Of a DNA stretch of 64,000 nt, positions 60,256 through 64,000 are shown in pieces. Both the position numbers and the translations under genes were made by a program. How positions within the stretch are numbered: position 1 is the first letter of the stretch; every line of letters begins with the position of its first letter. The notes below the pieces were generated by a model. That model was not told where the DNA came from, did not search any database, and worked only from the letters and a program-made list of their open reading frames with translations. Origin of the DNA: Stratiolaelaps scimitus (Eukaryota; Arthropoda; Arachnida; Mesostigmata; Laelapidae); NCBI GenBank assembly GCA_019614645.1, contig JABWDB010000001.1, positions 13,743,501 to 13,807,500 on the forward strand, read 5' to 3'.

Positions 60256-62176
60256 TACATTCGTCATGCAGACGGACACGAGTACAATCAATCGCGATCT
60301 GTGCTTGTTGGCGCCCTCTCTAAGCTAAAACTGGCCAGCATTATTAAGACTTCCAGCGACTGGAAGTTCTCGCTTAGGAAAACAATGGCACAGCTGAACA
60401 GAACCAATGAAGAGATCAATGGGAGCCAAACACAGAAAGACGATGTGACTATAAAATTAATATAAGCAATACACGCGTTCCTTGAGTAGACCGCTTTTAG
60501 GGATAACATTAAATCTATATCAACTGTACGTTCGAAGTGTACAGATACAGGGAGATAGAGAGAGAGAGAGAGTTAGGGAGAGAGACTACTGGTATTATAT
60601 AGTTAACGTTCGTTGAGAGGAAGAGTCAACCGTAAACTCACATTAGCGCCTTGACTAGCACCGCATCGACCTCCACGCTAAAAACGAAATGCCCACCACT
60701 GAGCCCTTGCAAAATTTACCTGACAGCAGAATTAGCACCGTTGAGAGCATATACTCGCGTTATACTAGTATAATAGGGAAATTAAACAGTACTTTAAACA
60801 TAACTCAATTTTAGTCGTTCACCGCCGTGACAAGGGCCCCGCATGCGAAACTCTCCAATGAGCCGTACGTGTGATTCCCTCGATTTTCTTGCACGTCCCC
60901 GTTGACCAACATCCATTGAGCTCTCACACTAAACCTGCTTTAATCATTTGGCTGGCACTTACACCACATGTCGTGTTCTATTTATAAGTGGGTGTTTCTT
61001 GTTGGCTATGCAACAACTTTGGGATTGTGGCTACGTTTTCAGATGAAGTGCTGTCACACAATGTGAACCGTCAACTGGTGCTGGTTGTGCCGACATCGAA
61101 GCTGAGCTACTTGTGTAACAACTCAATATAATAGTCGCGAATAAAGAAGATGTTCCCGTTTTCTATAGTGTGTAGGAAGTGTGCAAAAATCACCTGTTAC
61201 TACAATGTATAATAATTAGCATTAAAAACTAGTGTAATACTAGTGTAATTAGGATATAATTAGATGCTTTGTCATTATTGTTATTGTTCTTATTATCGTA
61301 CATCGATGTCGACTGTGGCGGGCCAATTCATTAACACAGAGAACAATCGGTTTAAGCTGAATGAAATGTATCGATTGTGTAAAACTGTTCTTAGCATAGA
61401 GTACGCTCTGCTTGACAGTTGAAGTTGTCTTAATCGAATCGGATTTTTAATCCTGCTAAACTAAACTTGGTCAACCAAGACCTTGGAACATACTATATGC
61501 TATATATCTATAATGGATAGAAATGGCACATCGTTTGTCTGTTGGGTCCGACCTGCTTGGCCCGGATCGCACTTGCTGCCGAGGCCCCATTCTGGGTTGG
61601 GAGAGAAATATGGGCCTGTCTGGGCATGCGCCTCGCAGCCACGCAACGACGAGCCCTGTTTGTGCGTGAACCTAACTGGGTCTATGCGAATACCCTGCTT
61701 GGATCTGCTGTCTGCCCAGTGGGTCTAGTCACTGTCTAGTGATCAAGCTAGGCCAGCAGTTCCGGCTTTCCCAACGGAGAGCGACGCTTTAAATCTAGAT
61801 GGAGCAATTTCACAGACGGCATGTAAAATTCACAGCTCCGCCACCTCCGCTAATTACGTCAGTATGAGCATAATAGGTTATAATTGAAGCCGGCTAAGTT
61901 TTACACTGCACCTGTATGGAGGAACCGATTTATAATATTTCTCTGTTCAACGAATAAATGAACCTATTTTATTGATTTATTCAATTAACATTCTGAGTAC
62001 CACATTCGCGTTGAGTGCAAGGAATCAGTTAATTATGAATAATTCAATTTATTTAATGAACTTTGAATTAGTCCCGTACGATAGTAATTCGACTAGAAAG
62101 AAATGCGGAGATTGGTCTGATTCTCTGTTGACCAATCCTCAATCCGCAACAGTCCACAGTGAGAGGCGTTCACAAA
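59261..62176. other. GC-richer intergenic stretch with simple repeats
   Basis: Includes an ATCG tetranucleotide run (59471-59488), an AC microsatellite (60221-60250) and an AG run (about 60557-60575). At 59265 a short frame reads MKLRMSLTFVAVAALLYPHS, resembling a signal peptide, but it stops after 20 codons and the only nearby donor is weak. Frames at 59875-60143 are Ala/Leu/Arg-rich through composition. No gene is supported. Confidence 0.35.
60221..60250. repeat. AC dinucleotide microsatellite
   Basis: Uninterrupted (AC)15 followed by ATACATACAT. Confidence 0.9.
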
Positions 62177-62269
62177 ATGGACACTGCCCAGTCCCATCAT
62201 CTACCTGCCACCATCATCATCGTTGTTATCGTCTGTAGATCACAACCTTCGCATTGTGCCAGTGACCTA
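62177..62269 (+). CDS. Possible first exon encoding a signal peptide
   Basis: ATG at 62177 in a good context (AAAATGG) opens a 31-codon segment, MDTAQSHHLPATIIIVVIVC and on to DL, with a hydrophobic core followed by small and polar residues. It ends in phase 0 at a consensus donor GTGAGT (62270). A signal peptide followed by a strong donor is the same architecture as the two secreted genes in this window, though the sequence is unrelated. No second exon could be matched before the window ends, so this remains a candidate. Confidence 0.3.
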
Positions 62270-64000
62270 GTGAGTGAGGCCAGCCCCTATTCTCAGAAAA
62301 CAGCATTAGACAGACATTCAGTCAGACGGGCCACTGTCTGTCTACGAAAGAGAATTTCCTCAATGAACGTAATGGAGGCTCCACTCTCCACCTGACTGCT
62401 GGGTCGACGACGACGATGACGGCGGCTCCAGAACACGCGTAACGGCCTAACATCAGCTGCTGAGGCAGCGGCGGCGGTGTCGCCTAGGCCCTCAGTGGCA
62501 CGGAGGCGCATGCGTCGTTCGTTGAAGCGAACAACGGGCCTGCAGACAACGCTGCCGGGATGGATCGTCGAGATAAGGTGCGTCGACCCCACAGGGCCCC
62601 ACCAATCGAGGCATCGTGGCAGACAGCCAAAGAGACGCCGTGCCCTCCTTCTTGTCCTCCCGCTGTCTGGATGGCAGCAGCAGCAGCGGCGGTCAGAGGG
62701 CTACAGCTGCGCCCGGTTCCCCGGGTGGCCGGATGCCAATGTCTGCCTAACTGACTAACGGGGTGGTGTGCCTTGTTTTGGTGGGGTGCTCTGCTCGGCG
62801 CTGTGCGGTACGAAGGGTGGGGAGTAGCTGAGGGGTCCAGTGGGCCACTAGGGCCCGGCCGTCACCACCACCCGTTGGCCCTTCGTACCTACCCTCTCCA
62901 TGTAGCTACATGTGTGCGGGTGCATGGCCATGGGTGTGTACACTCATCCGTGTGTACAGCCAATGCATGCTCTCTCCGACGGAATGCACACTGAAACAGG
63001 CGATCGAGTTTATCTCCGGCGGTAGGAGGCGCTACACTCGCTAGGGAAAGCCCCCGCCGGGTGGGGTGTTGGATGGCTATTTCATTCGTGTATCTGTCAT
63101 TCGCCTCGGCTTGGCGCAGCCCCGCGAATGCTGACTGCGAAGCGAATGGCGACCAGCAGTGGCTGTTGTATCCTTGAGGGAGATAGGAGTGAAAGAGAGA
63201 TGATTCAATAGAACGAAGACGATACAGTTTCGTAGACCGATGGTGGTCGACTGAACAATGAATAAAGACAAACTGATTGGGAACCAGACGTCCACCACCT
63301 GTGGATTCGTGAGGGCGCATTTTAACAGGTGGCCCAAACTTATCCGCGAAGAAATTTCCGATCTATCCATACAGATGTATCCTGTTGTGGAAGTGAATTG
63401 AATGGAAAGTGAAATAGAAACTGTTCATTAGCGTGGAAAAAACTCTTTCTTTTCTCTCATTCTTGAATTGTGTATACTTCGCTGGTTTAACGACCTACGA
63501 TTCCCTTACAGCTGACCAAGGTTAGCAAAGATTTCGCTACATAGAAGCAGATAAGGCCGTGATAAGGCTCAGCGACAATGCCTATTCGGGCACCTCTTCG
63601 ATATCTAGTTCAATCATTTGTGGCGTCCTTTTGAAGAAATACTCAGCAACACAGGACCGCGTGAGGAACCCCACATGAACGAATCGCCGGACCCCTCACT
63701 GGCGATTTGCTCTATGCGAATCTACTACACATGCATAGTACGATGACCGCCGAACAGAAAATAATGAACTCTCAAGCTACTATTGAAGATATGGAAGACT
63801 CGAGTAATTAATGCTTCCGAAAGCTGTGCCGGCACAGGAGGAATTTTAACAACAGAGAATTTTGATATCACTCGAACTCTTCGTCTAGTATATTTGCAGG
63901 TGCTGTTCAGCCGCGTGATCTTCACGGCTAGCTAGACCCGCAAAGGAGATTTTTGTCTTGTGCCAAAAACGCTAACCAGACAAAGAGAAATATTTTCATT
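62270..64000. other. Downstream region, no supported gene
   Basis: GC-rich to about 63150, then AT-rich. A 143-codon minus-strand frame at 63320-62889 is open largely through GC-rich composition; no motif or splice pattern supports it. If 62177-62269 is a real first exon, its partner would lie here or beyond the window. Confidence 0.35.

Noticed and set aside
62889..63320. 143-codon minus-strand open frame
   Set aside because: GC-rich region where stop codons are rare; no domain, signal peptide or splice pattern.

Overview
The window is eukaryotic nuclear DNA from an arthropod, possibly a chelicerate such as a mite or tick. It carries two intact innexin genes, which are gap-junction proteins of protostomes and other invertebrates and one of which is very close to the arthropod Inx2 type. 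It also has genes with GT-AG introns, abundant AT-rich microsatellites, long non-coding stretches and decayed LINE, Ty3/Gypsy and mariner elements. The assignment below arthropod level is inference; no bacterial or organelle features were seen.

Region 1 (1-20.3 kb) has two pairs of paralogues, interleaved. Two HAD-superfamily phosphatases of the phosphoglycolate phosphatase / 4-nitrophenylphosphatase type lie at 574-1799 (minus) and 12721-15884 (plus), each with one intron in the same phase and place. Two small secreted cysteine-rich proteins of no recognised family lie at 6356-8722 and 18010-20284 (both minus). These have three exons each, identical intron phases and an identical 200-nt middle exon length. 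The gap between the first phosphatase and the first secreted gene holds a LINE with an inverted 5' half (twin priming), bounded by a 14-bp target-site duplication that copies the gene's polyadenylation signal. Between 9.5 and 10.1 kb lies a Ty3/Gypsy integrase remnant interrupted by a very short retroposon; a second copy of that retroposon sits at 20 kb.

Region 2 (20.3-38.1 kb) contains an intact single-exon innexin at 23006-24226, then a long gene-poor stretch with a small MITE, a mariner relic, two innexin relics (32.6-32.9 kb and 37.0-38.1 kb), a possible terminal exon and a hairpin that looks like a microRNA precursor.

Region 3 (38.1-54.7 kb) contains a LINE reverse-transcriptase relic, a diverged second copy (43.2-47.2 kb) of the segment that precedes the innexin relic at 37 kb, and the intact Inx2-like gene at 53618-54721. 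The layout suggests a local innexin cluster that has lost members.

Region 4 (54.7-64 kb) is mostly non-coding, GC-richer in places, with simple repeats and one possible signal-peptide-encoding first exon at 62177-62269. Nothing in the window looks like an operon; the genes appear to be independent units, and the shared theme is local duplication plus retroposition.
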